Of a DNA stretch of 64,000 nt, positions 48,711 through 57,224 are shown in pieces. How positions within the stretch are numbered: the first letter of the stretch is position 1; each line of letters opens with the position of its first letter. The position numbers and the translations under genes were made by a program. Source of the stretch: an uncultured Eggerthellaceae bacterium (GTDB taxonomy: Bacteria; Actinomycetota; Coriobacteriia; Coriobacteriales; Eggerthellaceae); assembly GCA_947626195.1 (NCBI GenBank), contig CANQRF010000001.1, positions 179,991-243,990 on the forward strand, read 5' to 3'. The notes beneath the pieces were generated by a model. That model ran no database searches. It saw only the letters and a program-made list of their open reading frames with translations, and was not told where the DNA came from.

Positions 48711-48755
48711 AAAAGCGCATGACGGAGAATCATTCTCCCCGCCATGCGCCTCTTT
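48711..48755 (-). terminator. Terminator hairpin of the shared GCGCATG type (H1)
   Basis: Outer arms GCGCATG and CATGCGC, inner arms GGAGAAT and ATTCTCC. On the minus strand it follows the antitoxin gene and runs into TTTTGTTATC. Related hairpins occur at 55245-55292 and 60185-60232. Confidence 0.75.
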
Positions 48756-48815
48756 TCCGGAAACTTTTAAAACTCAGGAATTAACTCAAACGCCTCGGCA
48801 CATGCTTGCGCACTA

Positions 48816-49103
48816 TCACGCCATGCCTGCGCATTGAAGATCGTTTTTCACAAGCTGGCGAAGGTAATCGGATCTGCCCATTCCGAGCTGAGCGGCCCTC
48901 TCATCCATTGCCTGCACCATTGCCCGCTGCTCCTTAAAAGCCACCTGCTGCATAGGCCCATCGAACAGAGGGGGACGCCCCGGGCCCGTCACTATTTTCA
49001 CGGCATGCCCTTGCAAGACGCCTTTGCTTGCGTCTTCGTCTATCTCCGCTATCCTTTCGGAAGTTATCCCGAACATGGCTTCCAAATCTTTTGATGCATC
49101 CAT
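48816..49103 (-). CDS. Putative antitoxin, ribbon-helix-helix-like
   Basis: 95 residues, second gene of a two-gene unit. The C-terminus (VQAMDERAAQLGMGRSDYLR QL-type helix pattern) resembles CopG/ribbon-helix-helix antitoxins, in which Arg-Ser-Asp/Glu-x-Leu-Arg marks the second helix. A GPGRPPLFDGPM linker joins it to an acidic N-terminal helix. It begins 4 bp after the toxin candidate's stop. Family assignment rests on pattern and gene arrangement only. Confidence 0.6.
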   Translation of the reverse strand: MDASKDLEAMFGITSERIAEIDEDASKGVLQGHAVKIVTGPGRPPLFDGPMQQVAFKEQRAMVQAMDERAAQLGMGRSDYLRQLVKNDLQCAGMA

Positions 49104-49107
49104 TTAA

Positions 49108-49371
49108 TCACCTCCGAGACAGCCCTAGTTCTTTCTTAATCGACTCCTGCACCGGACTCATGGCATGTATGATAAGCGCGCCATGCGGTGCCAAGACCCC
49201 GATCATTTGAATTGCCTGGCTTGTTTTCCTTCCATAGCCAATTCTCACGATTTGATCCTCTTTAGGAGTTTGACGTTGCTGGCTCCGGACGAAATTAGAC
49301 CAGGCATAGATGATCTCGTCCTCATCAAGCCCATGCTTTAAGGCATGTTTATGTACGTAGACCTTATCCAT
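49108..49371 (-). CDS. Putative toxin of a type II-like toxin-antitoxin pair
   Basis: 87 residues. It reads KHALKHGLDEDEIIYAWSNF near the N-terminus and VRIGYGRKTSQAIQMIGVL then GALIIHAMSPVQ near the C-terminus, the strand-helix layout of BrnT-like and other small RNase toxins found in Actinobacteria. The toxin-first order and a following RHH-like gene also recall BrnT/BrnA. Its own promoter lies upstream. Toxicity is inferred. Confidence 0.55.
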   Translation of the reverse strand: MDKVYVHKHALKHGLDEDEIIYAWSNFVRSQQRQTPKEDQIVRIGYGRKTSQAIQMIGVLAPHGALIIHAMSPVQESIKKELGLSRR

Positions 49372-49399
49372 CCTGACCTTCTTTAATTTCGTTTAGCGC

Positions 49400-49427
49400 A
49401 TTGTATCACATAATTCTTATCGTTCAA
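49400..49427 (-). promoter_or_regulatory. Sigma70-type promoter candidate of the toxin-antitoxin pair
   Basis: On the minus strand TTGAAC and TACAAT are 16 bp apart, 29 bp upstream of the toxin start codon. Confidence 0.6.
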
Positions 49428-49471
49428 TATGAGCAGCACAAACGAAAATCTTCGCCAGCAGCCCTTTACCA

Positions 49472-49511
49472 ATAGCAAAAGACAACAAAAGTTAACAAAG
49501 GATAACAAAAT
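49472..49511 (-). repeat. 10-nt tandem A-tract repeat, four units
   Basis: Four consecutive 10-nt units of the form ATAGCAAAAG, without insertions, preceded by ACCA. The rest of the 49372-49746 gap shows a promoter for the toxin pair and short G+C-rich inverted motifs, and no gene that I can support. Confidence 0.7.
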
Positions 49512-49746
49512 CGTAGATCAGAACTATCATCTGGTGAATCGGAGTAGGAGAAACTGAGTTCACCCTGCCGTATTTGAGCGACTATCTCGCCAGCAGGCTT
49601 TAGCCCTTGCGTGACGCACTAGGGGCTTTCACCCAATAGGGACTTGTACAAGCTCGCTTTCCTCACAGCCAACTCTTCAAGCAAATGTCGCAAAGCTGGC
49701 GTTTTCTTTTCCCTGAGCCTCAGGGCTAGCGTTTGCGAAATTCTTC

Positions 49747-50385
49747 TTAATACTTCTCACCGAGGGTCGAAAGGCCGACAAGATGCCCTGTCACCGCCGC
49801 ACGCCCAAGACTCATACCCGGGATCACCATCGGGTGCTCCAAACCGCCGAACCAGTTGCCGGAATTGTTGCCGCAGGCATAAAGGTTTTCGATGATGTTG
49901 CCATCGGTGTCGATGACCTGCATGTTCTCGTTAATTACGAGGCCACCCAGCGCGCACAGCAGGCGTGGTTGACGACGGATCGCGTAGAACGGCGCATCCA
50001 CAATATGCGTGAGGCGCGCAGCCTGCTTGCCGAAATCAACGTCCTGACCCATGTCGCACAGCTCGTTATAGCGGGCGACCGTCGCCTTGAAGGCATCGGC
50101 GGGAACTTCCGTCTGATTTGCGAGGTCGTCCAGCGTATCAGCGCTCATCACCTCACCATTGGCGATGTAGTCATCGATGAAAGCCATACCGAACCCCGGG
50201 AACGGACCGTTCTTCTGGTTGCCCTCGCCCATCTTCCCCGCTTCCACATCTGCCTTGTAGTTGGCATCGAACACCTGGAAATGGACGAACTCAGGCTGAT
50301 TCGTGCCTTGTGCGTAGATCTGCCCGTAGGACATGTCCTCGTTGCAGAAGCGCTCGCCGTTCAGATTGACCCATAGCCACGGGCA
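49747..50385 (-). pseudogene. C-terminal fragment of an FAD-dependent reductase
   Basis: About 212 residues of the flavin-reductase family begin abruptly at PWLWVNLNGERFCNEDMSYG, the capping-domain motif, and run to the C-terminal FAD motif NIIENLYACGNNSG and stop. The N-terminal FAD domain and Tat signal are missing. Upstream the sequence switches to a different reading frame of a LuxR membrane domain, so two genes were joined by deletion near 50380. The open frame extends to 50487 only by reading the LuxR part out of frame. Confidence 0.8.
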
Positions 50386-50940
50386 GCCCGAACCCGAAGC
50401 GCTCGAAGAAGCCAGCGAGCACAACAATGATGAGAACCGCCGCTCCAGTGATAATCGAGAGGCTATCGGAAACGCCTGCAAGCGCATCCGACAAGATAGC
50501 GCCTATCGGCTTCGCGAGAATGATGGCAATTTGCACCGCCCCATAAGCTATGGCAAATGAAAAGACGGCGGATATCTTCAGCTTATCGGTAAAATCGCAC
50601 AGCGCTACCAAAATGATCAGCTGAAGGCACCAATAACCAGCACCCAGCATAATGAACATAGCAAAATGGCCGCGATCTCCAAATATGAGAAGCGCTAGAA
50701 ATCCCGCAATCATAAGGGGTATCAGCGCGACAAACATGCCATTGAAACTGATGCTTTTTTCGAACTTGCGAACGTAATGAGCGCTATCACCGCTACGACG
50801 AAGCCCCCTATCTGCGCCAGCTGCCCGACAAGGGCGAAATCAGCTGAGACGAGCGGCGTGGAAAGCATGCGAACAACTTCGTTGAGCAGTAAACAAGCGA
50901 AGAAACTATGAGCTAAGGTGGGAGAATGCTATCGACGAGC
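50376..50940 (-). pseudogene. Fragment of a LuxR-type regulator's membrane domain, frameshifted
   Basis: The minus strand encodes several hydrophobic helices of the twelve-helix LuxR regulator type: LLLNEVVRMLSTPLVSADFA, LAQIGGFVVAVIALITFASS, then after a one-base shift in an A6 run (about 50757-50762) GMFVALIPLMIAGFLALLIF and GAGYWCLQLIILVALCDF. It corresponds to the second half of the membrane domain. The N-terminal half and the DNA-binding domain are missing; the end is joined out of frame to a flavin-reductase fragment. Confidence 0.7.
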
Positions 50941-51090
50941 CACGGAAAGCGTCTGCACTCGATGCGTGAAGGTTCACCCATGTTCAATACGAACCGAGAC
51001 CAATCTTAGACGCAACGTAGCAGAAGGGATTTATGCGAATTTCAGCCGACATCGTATCGATGCTACCTACCACCAGCCCAAACTGTAAGG

Positions 51091-51207
51091 AATACAATAA
51101 AACGGTTCTGTCGTTCGGTGAAAAACGATGCCCTATTGTATCACCGAAGCGAAGCGAGGCCACACATATGCGAACGTGACGATAGAAAAAGCCTTTACGA
51201 AAGGGCG
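51091..51207 (-). repeat. 117-bp direct repeat, copy 2
   Basis: Second copy of the leuC upstream repeat (48551-48667), same orientation, 2540 bp away. Its TACAAT box is at 51135-51140. On the minus strand it points at the wrecked LuxR gene. The 50941-51090 stretch shows no supportable gene. Confidence 0.8.
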
Positions 51208-51255
51208 ACACGCGCCAAATACGAAGCTTTTACACTAAGACTCCTGCGACTCACC

Positions 51256-52947
51256 TTACGGCTCCGTCGATTCTTCCCGCGATTTCACATCTTCCGCACA
51301 GGCATCGTCGTTCACCAAGTCGATGAGCTCCTGCCGCGAATGCACCTTGAGTTTGGCATAAACGTGCTTGGCGTGCGTGGCGGCGGTTTCCCGCGAGATG
51401 ACGAGCGTGTCGCGTATGTAGGGAATCGATCGTCCGCGCGCGAGAAAATCGAACACTTGGATCTCGCGGGGCGTGAGGCCGTAGCTCTTCGCGATCTCGG
51501 CGATGCGCTCCTCAAAAGATCGCTGGGTCTCCCCTTCAGCTTTGCTGTCCGATGCCTTCAGAGCGGAATCGGCACGATCCGGCACCTCGTTTTCGCCTCG
51601 CGATACCTCGCCAAATAGCAATACGTCGTGCATGTTCTCGTCCTCTTGCACGCCCGAGCCCGAGGAGAAACTTTGCCGGTCGTTCAGCACGAACATGACA
51701 ATGACGACCACAAGCACAATACAGAGCGCCGAAACCTGAGCGAGCGTTATCGATGACGGGAGAATCACGTTTTCGATAAGATAATACACGAACAATCCGG
51801 CGAGATCTCCAGCATGAACGAAGAGCCATCCAAGTCCATAGGATTGCGTAGGAGTCGCAAGCCCTCGTTTCGCATAGTTCGCAAAATACAATTGCACGAT
51901 GATGCAGAATGCGAACCTTGCTGCGATGGATACAAGAGTGGCCACGTATATACCCCACGGAATGCCGCCGATGATGATGGCGGCGAAGGCGACGACGATA
52001 GCCGGACACATCCAACGGTAGAGAAACGACATGGAAATGCGCCGCGGGCCTGTGGTGACCACAAGACTGATCGCAACCATAAACAGGATGCTCACCAACA
52101 AGATAATTTGATCTAAGAGAACATCTTCTGAGGGAAACTCCCAAAATCCACCAGCAAGTGAGACAAGGAGGCACGCTGCGAAAAGCCCGATCCCCGTCCT
52201 TCCCAGTGACTTCAGCACCGACGAAACACGTGATAACGGACGAACATGCCTGTCTCTCGTGTGCTGCACGTCTTGAGATAATAGATATTCATCTGGCCAT
52301 TCATTTTCGACATCGTGCCAGGAAAGCATGAGGCAGACCCCCGATAGGAGCGGAAAAAAGACAACGACCGCGACCGCCACCCATCCGCTCATCGACGAGA
52401 CAATGAGCACCAAGATCGCGGCAATTACGCCTGATACCGGCCCAAGCGTTTCCCCCTCCTCGCGGGAAATGCGTGCGTAGTATTCACCCCAAAGCACCCA
52501 GAGCAAAGCACTGCCGAACCCCGTTAAAGCAGACCCGACAAGGAAACATAGGTCGGCAATAAAAGGGCTGCCTCCATTCATAAAAAGCAGAGAGGTGGCA
52601 AAAGATGTCGAGAGAGGGGCGATCCAAAACAGTTTTGGATGGGAGCTTGGCGATCCAAGGCGCTTTTCGCAGACAACAATGATAACGAGCATAATATCGG
52701 AAGCAGCAAGAGGAAGGCAGGCGTAGAAGAAAAACGTTAAAAAGTCAATGGTATTTGCCTGAGCTGTACTTTGACTGCCAATATAGCCTTCTAATTCGTT
52801 CGTGTAGAACACGCAGAACACCCATGCAAGAAGGAATGCCCAACCAAAATGGTGTAGAGAAAATAGTTGTCTCGAAAGCTGGAAAGATGTTTGAAAAGCT
52901 TCTTCGCCCTGCATTTTATTCAAAGCGGGAAAGCTTGATTGCTTCAT
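51256..52947 (-). CDS. LuxR-family regulator with polytopic membrane domain
   Basis: About 563 residues from the ATG at 52947; the frame reaches 52992 and an ATG at 52914 is also possible, with no decisive ribosome site. Roughly twelve hydrophobic helices (for example FGWAFLLAWVFCVFYTN, WVAVAVVVFFPLLSGVCLML) lead to a polar linker and a LuxR helix-turn-helix near the C-terminus (LTPREIQVFDFLARGRSIPY, LKVHSRQELIDLV). It lies downstream of the flavin reductase at 53213-54931 in the same direction, not divergently, 266 bp away with a hairpin between. That reductase is its most likely target. Confidence 0.88.
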   Translation of the reverse strand: MKQSSFPALNKMQGEEAFQTSFQLSRQLFSLHHFGWAFLLAWVFCVFYTNELEGYIGSQSTAQANTIDFLTFFFYACLPLAASDIMLVIIVVCEKRLGSPSSHPKLFWIAPLSTSFATSLLFMNGGSPFIADLCFLVGSALTGFGSALLWVLWGEYYARISREEGETLGPVSGVIAAILVLIVSSMSGWVAVAVVVFFPLLSGVCLMLSWHDVENEWPDEYLLSQDVQHTRDRHVRPLSRVSSVLKSLGRTGIGLFAACLLVSLAGGFWEFPSEDVLLDQIILLVSILFMVAISLVVTTGPRRISMSFLYRWMCPAIVVAFAAIIIGGIPWGIYVATLVSIAARFAFCIIVQLYFANYAKRGLATPTQSYGLGWLFVHAGDLAGLFVYYLIENVILPSSITLAQVSALCIVLVVVIVMFVLNDRQSFSSGSGVQEDENMHDVLLFGEVSRGENEVPDRADSALKASDSKAEGETQRSFEERIAEIAKSYGLTPREIQVFDFLARGRSIPYIRDTLVISRETAATHAKHVYAKLKVHSRQELIDLVNDDACAEDVKSREESTEP

Positions 52948-53065
52948 CTTTCTTCGGCACGTTTTGTCCACGGTTCTTGCCGTCCCCCCCACTAAAACGC
53001 ATCAACATACCTTGTTTTCAATTATGCTCAGACAATCTACTCATTTCAATTTCCGAAAACGGAAC

Positions 53066-53099
53066 GAACCGAGATCCCCTTGTCTCGAGATCTCGGTTC
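53066..53099. terminator. Hairpin between flavin reductase and LuxR genes
   Basis: Perfect 11-bp stem (53066-53076 with 53089-53099, 12-nt loop). T-rich sequence follows on the plus strand (TTTGTTTTTATT) and more weakly on the minus strand. It separates the 53213 reductase transcript from the LuxR gene. Confidence 0.65.
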
Positions 53100-53212
53100 T
53101 TTGTTTTTATTAGGCCGGAAAGCCTGATCGTATGACCGCCTTCCCTCATGGGAGAGCGTTCGCCCTTTCTATCGGCTTCCGTCTTCTATCCCAGATGAAA
53201 GTCCTCATCACA

Positions 53213-54931
53213 CTACTCAACTCCAAGCGCATGCTTGGCAGCAATGCGTGCAAAGGTCGCCGTACGACCAGCATTGATGCCGGTGAAGTTGCTCGGATAG
53301 TTGTGGGGATAAAAGCCTCCTTGGTCATTGCCGCAGACATAAAGACCCTCAATCACACTGCCGTCTTTGCGAAGAGGCTGCGAATTGACATCCGTAATAA
53401 CCCCGTTAATGGTAACCAGCAGGGCTCCGGCCATACGCGCCGCATAATAGGGCGGCTCATCGACAGGGCTCAAGCGGTAGGCCGGCTTGCCGAAGTCGGT
53501 GTCCTCGCCAGCATGGGCCAACTCGTTGTAGCGCTCGACGGTTGCCTTGAAGGTCGCCGCTTGGTCGGCGTCGAAATGCACGGCCTCGGCCAGCTCGTCG
53601 AGCGTGTCGCACTTTTTGAGCGCGCCGCTCTCAATACGGGGCTCCAGCCAAAAGCTGTCCAGATGCTCCTTCGTCAGCGCTTCGCAATCATATACGTCGG
53701 CGTTATAGGCGGTTCCCGAGGGGGCGGGCGTCAAGCGCGAGCATCCGCAAGTATCGAATTTCTGGATGTCTTCCCAATAGCTGCCGTCCCAAACGATCCA
53801 TGAGAAATGACCTGGTTGGTTTGCTCCGGCCGCATAGCTCATCGGATAACATTGGTCTTCGTTCATGAATCGCTCACCATTGGCATTCACATGGAGGAAA
53901 GGCTGGCTGCCGGGCAAGAAGATGTCGCCGCCCATACGGCTCCCATCAAACTCGGTGTCATCGAACATAATGCCACGGTTCCACACCATGCAAGCGCCAC
54001 CTGCCTCAAGTTCGGCACCTGCCCAAAGCGCCATACGGATGCCGTCTCCTTCTTCGGTGACGCTACTATTCAATACGCACCAGTTTGAGTTGCCAGGGCA
54101 AAGGTCGTCAAGCATCTCTTTGTTCGCACCATAGCCGCCGGTGCAGATAATAACGCCTTTCGAAGCGTTGATCTGGATGGTTCCCTTTTCCTCGCTTTCG
54201 GCGATGACGCCAGTCACCTTGCCGGCCTCGTCTTGGACGAGCATCTTAGCAGGCGTGTTGAACAGAATCTCGCCGCCAAGATCGTTGGTGTACACGTCGT
54301 TTAGCGCCTCCAAGTGCATATAGGCGCCGTAGTTCGGTCCGTCGGGATTGTACTCGCCAAGGATGGGGTTATAGCACATGACCGGATAATAGGCATGCGG
54401 GTCATCGGGTGCATGCCACTCGAGCGGGAAGGTGATGTCCTTCGGCGCGAGCGTCTCCTTCATCCACTCGATCATCTCACCCGATTTTTCCGCCCATGTT
54501 TTATACATAAGCATATTGGCGTCGCCGGATTGGGTCATATTGGCATGATTCATGAGCGTAGGCACATCTTCCATGTGGTCGGGCTCAAGTTTGGAATTGA
54601 GCGCGCCGATAGCCTCGCGTGCCATCGCGATATTCCCAATCTTCTCAAGCACGATCACCTTCGCACCGTTCTGCGCCGCCGTAGTGGCCGCCACGAGTCC
54701 GCCATTGCCAGCTCCAACGACGACGAGGTCTGCCTCAAGCGTCTCGGCGATGTCGGTGGGCATTTCGGGCTTGTCGCGCCAAGAAGTGGTCGCAGCGCCC
54801 GCGTTGGATTCAGGCGCAGACGAGCCGCCCTGTGATGATTGTGGGGCACAGCCCGCCAAGCCGAAAGCAGCAAGCGCACCTGCCGCCGCAGCACCCGACA
54901 GAGAACCACGACGAGAAATTGTTGAAGTCAT
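53213..54931 (-). CDS. Exported FAD-dependent reductase of the fumarate-reductase fold
   Basis: 572 residues. Twin-arginine signal SRRGSLSGAAAAGALAAFGL with lipobox-like LAGC, so a Tat lipoprotein. The N-terminal FAD motif is LVVVGAGNGGLVAATTAAQN; the capping-domain motif is NGERFMNEDQCYPMSYAAG and the C-terminal FAD motif SVIEGLYVCGNDQGGF. No heme motif. The canonical TTR arginine and NRLGGN clamp of fumarate reductase are missing, and the tail reads TGINAGRTATFARIAA. A LuxR gene follows it and a second reductase with phased A-tract repeats precedes it. Confidence 0.9.
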   Translation of the reverse strand: MTSTISRRGSLSGAAAAGALAAFGLAGCAPQSSQGGSSAPESNAGAATTSWRDKPEMPTDIAETLEADLVVVGAGNGGLVAATTAAQNGAKVIVLEKIGNIAMAREAIGALNSKLEPDHMEDVPTLMNHANMTQSGDANMLMYKTWAEKSGEMIEWMKETLAPKDITFPLEWHAPDDPHAYYPVMCYNPILGEYNPDGPNYGAYMHLEALNDVYTNDLGGEILFNTPAKMLVQDEAGKVTGVIAESEEKGTIQINASKGVIICTGGYGANKEMLDDLCPGNSNWCVLNSSVTEEGDGIRMALWAGAELEAGGACMVWNRGIMFDDTEFDGSRMGGDIFLPGSQPFLHVNANGERFMNEDQCYPMSYAAGANQPGHFSWIVWDGSYWEDIQKFDTCGCSRLTPAPSGTAYNADVYDCEALTKEHLDSFWLEPRIESGALKKCDTLDELAEAVHFDADQAATFKATVERYNELAHAGEDTDFGKPAYRLSPVDEPPYYAARMAGALLVTINGVITDVNSQPLRKDGSVIEGLYVCGNDQGGFYPHNYPSNFTGINAGRTATFARIAAKHALGVE

Positions 54932-55085
54932 CTTCCCTCTCCTTCTTCATTCGTTTTCCCGATTCCTCCCAGGTGCCTGGTGTTTTCAAAGCCGTTGCGA
55001 AAACGCAGCGCGATTAAGGAATCGAGGCTTGATAAGCCGAGAAGAAGGATTGCACGCTTACGAGATCGCCGCTATCGCACGTAAG

Positions 55086-55130
55086 CGGGTATTTATTCTT
55101 GCGACCTGCGGAAATGCAAAAAAATACCCG
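55086..55130. promoter_or_regulatory. Inverted repeat upstream of the 53213 reductase
   Basis: CGGGTATTT (55086-55094) and AAATACCCG (55122-55130) form a 9-bp inverted repeat with a 27-bp centre, about 155 bp before the reductase start. Candidate operator or leader hairpin. The 54932-55319 gap otherwise holds the A-tract repeats and a terminator. Confidence 0.4.
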
Positions 55131-55169
55131 AAAACAGGTGAGATGGGTTTTACCGTCTGTCGCTTGACC

Positions 55170-55249
55170 AATAGCAAAGATAGCAAAAAATAGCAAGGGA
55201 CAGCAAAAGTTAACAAAGAATAGCAAACGATAATAAAAGACAGCAAAAG
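55170..55249 (-). repeat. 10-nt tandem A-tract repeat, eight units in exact phase
   Basis: Eight consecutive 10-nt units without a single insertion or deletion, consensus ATAGCAAARR, preceded by ACCA and abutting the GCGCATGGCG terminator arm. Seven units contain a run of three or more A. A-tracts spaced by one helical turn are the known cause of intrinsic DNA curvature. Read on the minus strand it is a repeated U-rich tail after the terminator hairpin. Confidence 0.8.
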
Positions 55250-55292
55250 CGCATGGCGGAGAACCATTTCACGCGCCATGCGCTTGCTTTTG
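55245..55292 (-). terminator. Terminator hairpin of the shared GCGCATG type (H2)
   Basis: Perfect 10-bp stem GCGCATGGCG / CGCCATGCGC (55249-55258 with 55274-55283) flanked by AAAA and CTTTT, 28 bp after the stop codon of the reductase at 55320. Confidence 0.85.
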
Positions 55293-55319
55293 AAAACTCC
55301 TTACTATCTGCGCGAGGGA

Positions 55320-56942
55320 TTACTTCAATCGCTCAAGTGCATGCTTTGCGGCGGTACGCCCGGAGTTTACGTTGTTGGCATTGCATCCACCGGGAATATT
55401 GATGGTATAGATATTCGCCCAGAGCATCGCTCCTTCTACACCGACCACATACAGCCCTTCGATCGGATTACCCTGGTCATCGATCGCGTTGAAGTTTCGA
55501 TCGGTTTGGATAGAGCCGATGGCCACCTGCACATCCGGTGTCATATTGAATGCATAAAATGGAGCTGTGTCACATACCATGAGGAATTGAGCGTCCTTAC
55601 CGTAATCAGCATCGTCTTCCTCGGCGCAATAGCCATTGTATTGGCTGATAGTATCGCTCAGCATAACACCGTCGAGCTCAATCGCTTTTGCGAGGTCATC
55701 GATTGTATCGGCTTTCTGGACTTCTCCCGAGCTAAGACCGTCTTCTAGCTGCTTTTGAGCATCCGCATCGCCATTCATATAGATATCGAGCATCTTCTGG
55801 TCCATGATGATGTGAGTGGAAGTATTCGGCCACGTAGGAACCGTCATGAGCATAGCGTTAACCGAGGCAAAATCTTCGTTGACAAACCGCTCCGCATTCT
55901 CATTCACCCAAATACTGTAGGGAGCAGCCACTCCCAGCAAGAAACTGAACTTCCCGTTTTCGAAATATCCGGGTAGCCCAGGCACAGCCAACGCCATCAA
56001 GTATGAAGTATTACGACTGTAATCTTTCGCACCGGCCGTGATAAGCATATTGTGCGCAGTCGCATCGTGACCGGGCATCCCGACATAGGTAGCGTGTTCT
56101 GTGTTGATGCCGTTTTTCGCCACCATTTCAAAGTCTTCGGCAAACCCGCCGGTTGCCACGATCACCGAAGAGGCGTTGATTTGAGCAACGTCGCCGTTTT
56201 CGTCAGTCACAAGAACCCCGGTGACCTTCCCATCGTCGCCTTTGACGATTTCCTGAGCGAGCGTGTTGTAATGAAACTCCACACCAGCATCTTCTGCCGC
56301 CTTAAGCATCGGGGGAACATAGCCGGTGCCGCCGCGATCCTCGGTAAAGCGATGAAACACCTTGATGACACCATTATCGGCATCGAGGCTTTCAAACGTC
56401 ACGCCATGGTCAAGCAGCCAATTGACGTTTTCTCCTGAGTTGTGAACCATGTCGGTGTAGCGTGGTCCATTAACTCGCTGCTGAGCTGCTTCCAACTCTT
56501 GCCTGATGAGCTGGCCGGTTGAGATATCCGTGAGGCCTTGCTCTTCCTGAACACGTGACCCAACAGCAAAGATACCTTCAACTCCTGCTTCTCCACCACC
56601 TGCTGCGCTTTCACGCTCTACGCAAATAACGTGGGCTCCTGCCTCACCAGCCTCAACAGCGGCAGCAAGACCCGATCCGCCGGCACCGACGATAACGATA
56701 TCGCATTCCAACGTATTCGAGGGTGTAAGAGATGAAGAAGAGGCCGTATTAGCGGCGCCTGATTGCGACTGCCCTTCGGTTTTTCCCGATGCGCAACCAC
56801 CGAGCGCTGCCAACGAGCCCAAGAGCGCCGTGGCACCCACTCCTTGCAGAAAGCTTCGACGGTTCATCGCGCCAAACGGAGCTTTTCCATTTACCTGATC
56901 GTTAAGTTGCTCATTCAACTTACAAGAAATGCTCTTTGCCAT
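55320..56942 (-). CDS. Exported FAD-dependent reductase of the fumarate-reductase fold
   Basis: 540 residues. ATG at 56942 is well supported by AGGAGG 5 nt upstream, which means that the twin-arginine motif (MNRRSFLQG) starts only at residue 26, an unusually long N-region. Tat signal ends LAALGGC. FAD motif IVIVGAGGSGLAAAVEAG; capping motif NAERFVNEDFASVNAMLM; C-terminal motif NPIEGLYVVGVEGAML. Like its paralogues it lacks the TTR arginine and NRLGGN clamp. Divergent from a TetR gene 282 bp away, its probable regulator. Hairpin H2 follows the stop. Confidence 0.9.
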   Translation of the reverse strand: MAKSISCKLNEQLNDQVNGKAPFGAMNRRSFLQGVGATALLGSLAALGGCASGKTEGQSQSGAANTASSSSLTPSNTLECDIVIVGAGGSGLAAAVEAGEAGAHVICVERESAAGGGEAGVEGIFAVGSRVQEEQGLTDISTGQLIRQELEAAQQRVNGPRYTDMVHNSGENVNWLLDHGVTFESLDADNGVIKVFHRFTEDRGGTGYVPPMLKAAEDAGVEFHYNTLAQEIVKGDDGKVTGVLVTDENGDVAQINASSVIVATGGFAEDFEMVAKNGINTEHATYVGMPGHDATAHNMLITAGAKDYSRNTSYLMALAVPGLPGYFENGKFSFLLGVAAPYSIWVNENAERFVNEDFASVNAMLMTVPTWPNTSTHIIMDQKMLDIYMNGDADAQKQLEDGLSSGEVQKADTIDDLAKAIELDGVMLSDTISQYNGYCAEEDDADYGKDAQFLMVCDTAPFYAFNMTPDVQVAIGSIQTDRNFNAIDDQGNPIEGLYVVGVEGAMLWANIYTINIPGGCNANNVNSGRTAAKHALERLK

Positions 56943-57224
56943 AATATCCTCCTATGTTTCGTTTGCAAGGAGGCATGCCCCCCGCTTCTGTGCCGCCTTC
57001 AGATGTTTTCTTAAGCAGTTCTCTCTCTGAAGACATCGATATCGTAGAAAAGGCATGGGATTACGAAAAGAAAGCATGCTCGCAAACGTTTCAGGAGTTG
57101 GGACGATTCAGATGCAACGTCCCAGATCACGAAACATCTCGAATGGCAATATCAGGCACTCGTGAAAAAATTCGCAAAGTAAGCTATTGTTTTACCTGGA
57201 CATACCGACAAGCAAGGAATCTTC

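Noticed and set aside
48541..48815. Leucine attenuator or T-box upstream of leuC
   Set aside because: No leucine-codon leader peptide or T-box core is visible in this stretch; only the 117-bp repeat, a hairpin and A-tract units.
50984..51211. 75-codon frame overlapping repeat copy 2
   Set aside because: Its first half is the repeat itself read on the minus strand, and the rest has no recognisable features.
55170..55249. Possible CRISPR array
   Set aside because: The unit is 10 nt with no spacers and no cas genes nearby.
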